This document shows, one piece after another, positions 21,832 to 22,384 of a DNA stretch of 22,384 nucleotides. Source of the stretch: Anaerolineaceae bacterium. GTDB lineage: Bacteria; Chloroflexota; Anaerolineae; Anaerolineales; Villigracilaceae. Both the position numbers and the translations under genes were made by a program. Position 1 is the first letter of the stretch. Every line of letters begins with the position of its first letter. The notes beneath the pieces are model-generated. The model did no database searches. It saw only the letters and a program-made list of their open reading frames with translations, and was not told the DNA's origin. The DNA is taken from positions 1 through 22,384 of the forward strand of contig BQMV01000130.1 in NCBI GenBank assembly GCA_022181005.1. Direction: 5' to 3'.

Positions 21832-22384
21832 TGTTTACGCTTGATTTTATCTCGGGACTGATCGGCTTTATTCTGACGTTGTTAATCTTCAGCTACTTGA
21901 TCAACGATAACCCTCTGTTTCGGATGGCTGTGTATTTGTTCATTGGCGCGGCTTCAGGATATGCGGCGGCTGTGGTGTGGCAATATCTGTTGGCGCCGCA
22001 GGTAAGCGTCGTAATACATAGCGAAGACTTGGGAGAGTGGCTATTGGCGGCGATTCCATTGATCTTAGGGGTCTCGCTGCTGTCGAAACTCTCTCCAAAG
22101 ATATCGCGTCTAGGAAGCGTGGCTATGGCGCTGTTCGTGGGCGTTGGCGCCGCGACGGCGCTCGGCGGCGCGGTGTTAGGCACGCTGATCCCGCAGGTCG
22201 GCGCGGCGATTGGCGCAGTAGATGTTCAAGCGGATTCTGGCGACGCATTTGCAAAATTTATTGAAGGAGGCGTAATGTTGGCGGGCACGGCGTTGACGCT
22301 GGCATATTTTCAGTTTAGCGCGGGACGCGCGCCCGATGGAACGCCCAAACGGAATATTGTTTTTGAAGGCATTGCAGGAATAGG
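21831..22384 (+). CDS. Polytopic membrane protein, 3' end cut by window edge
   Basis: Fifth gene of the operon, open from the ATG at 21831 (one-base overlap with the previous stop) to the window end, 184 complete codons. The product is hydrophobic with about five membrane helices in view (FISGLIGFILTLLIFSYLI, MAVYLFIGAASGYAAAVVW, LLAAIPLILGVSLLS, VAMALFVGVGAATALGGAVL and GGVMLAGTALTLAYFQFS). A short loop between them (PQVSVVIHSEDLGEW) is probably extracytoplasmic. I recognise no family. Because it is cut, its length and any downstream partners are unknown. Confidence 0.8.
   Translation, partial: MFTLDFISGLIGFILTLLIFSYLINDNPLFRMAVYLFIGAASGYAAAVVWQYLLAPQVSVVIHSEDLGEWLLAAIPLILGVSLLSKLSPKISRLGSVAMALFVGVGAATALGGAVLGTLIPQVGAAIGAVDVQADSGDAFAKFIEGGVMLAGTALTLAYFQFSAGRAPDGTPKRNIVFEGIAGI

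Noticed and set aside
1..22384. tRNA, rRNA, CRISPR array, transposase or integrase
   Set aside because: No cloverleaf-like intergenic segment, regularly spaced direct repeats or recombinase motifs were seen; all gaps are shorter than about 115 bases.

Overview
The window looks like chromosomal DNA of a free-living bacterium, most likely a member of the Chloroflexota (Anaerolineae-like). This rests on gene content: a stand-alone bacterial Elp3, Pro/Ser-rich anchored proteins with degenerate domains, a zinc-ribbon protein with repeated Trp-Leu motifs, and a B12-binding mutase subunit with MeaB. The taxonomic call is an inference; no rRNA, tRNA or other marker is present. I see no insertion sequence, prophage, CRISPR array or RNA gene. 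Coding density is very high, every gap is shorter than about 115 bases, and the genes fall into compact operons.

Layout. (1) 1-4552, minus strand, transcribed in the order cysH (Fe-S APS/PAPS reductase), elp3 (tRNA wobble-uridine radical SAM/GNAT enzyme), a zinc-finger-less DnaJ/CbpA, and an HtrA-type serine protease cut by the window edge. (2) 4582-5313, plus strand, divergent from cysH: a methyltransferase resembling Trm9/ALKBH8, the family that acts after Elp3 in eukaryotes. (3) 5324-8855, minus: a conserved unknown protein and a large protein with a degenerate PP2C-like domain, a membrane segment and a probable propeller. (4) 8970-10010, plus: a CelD/BcsL-type acetyltransferase, overlapping tail to tail with a minus-strand membrane protein and an aspartase-type lyase (to 12133). 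(5) 12229-14144, plus: two abutting single-domain ChrA-family transporters and a tandem universal stress protein. (6) 14139-18050, minus, transcribed as B12-binding mutase subunit, meaB, prs, mutM and an anchored Pro-rich protein. (7) 18124-22384, plus: a five-gene operon of membrane proteins with overlapping or near-abutting genes, leaving the window inside the fifth gene.

How they fit together. The best candidate for something undescribed is the elp3/Trm9-like pair, which could give this bacterium a eukaryote-style cm5U to mcm5U wobble modification instead of, or beside, the MnmE/MnmG route. The second is the five-gene membrane operon at the right end, whose hub appears to be a two-membrane-span protein with a cytoplasmic zinc ribbon and eight Trp motifs. 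The paired transporters carry the same substitutions in both copies at the usual ChrA signatures, so their substrate may not be chromate. Several genes have a -10-like hexamer ending six bases before the ATG, which suggests leaderless transcripts.
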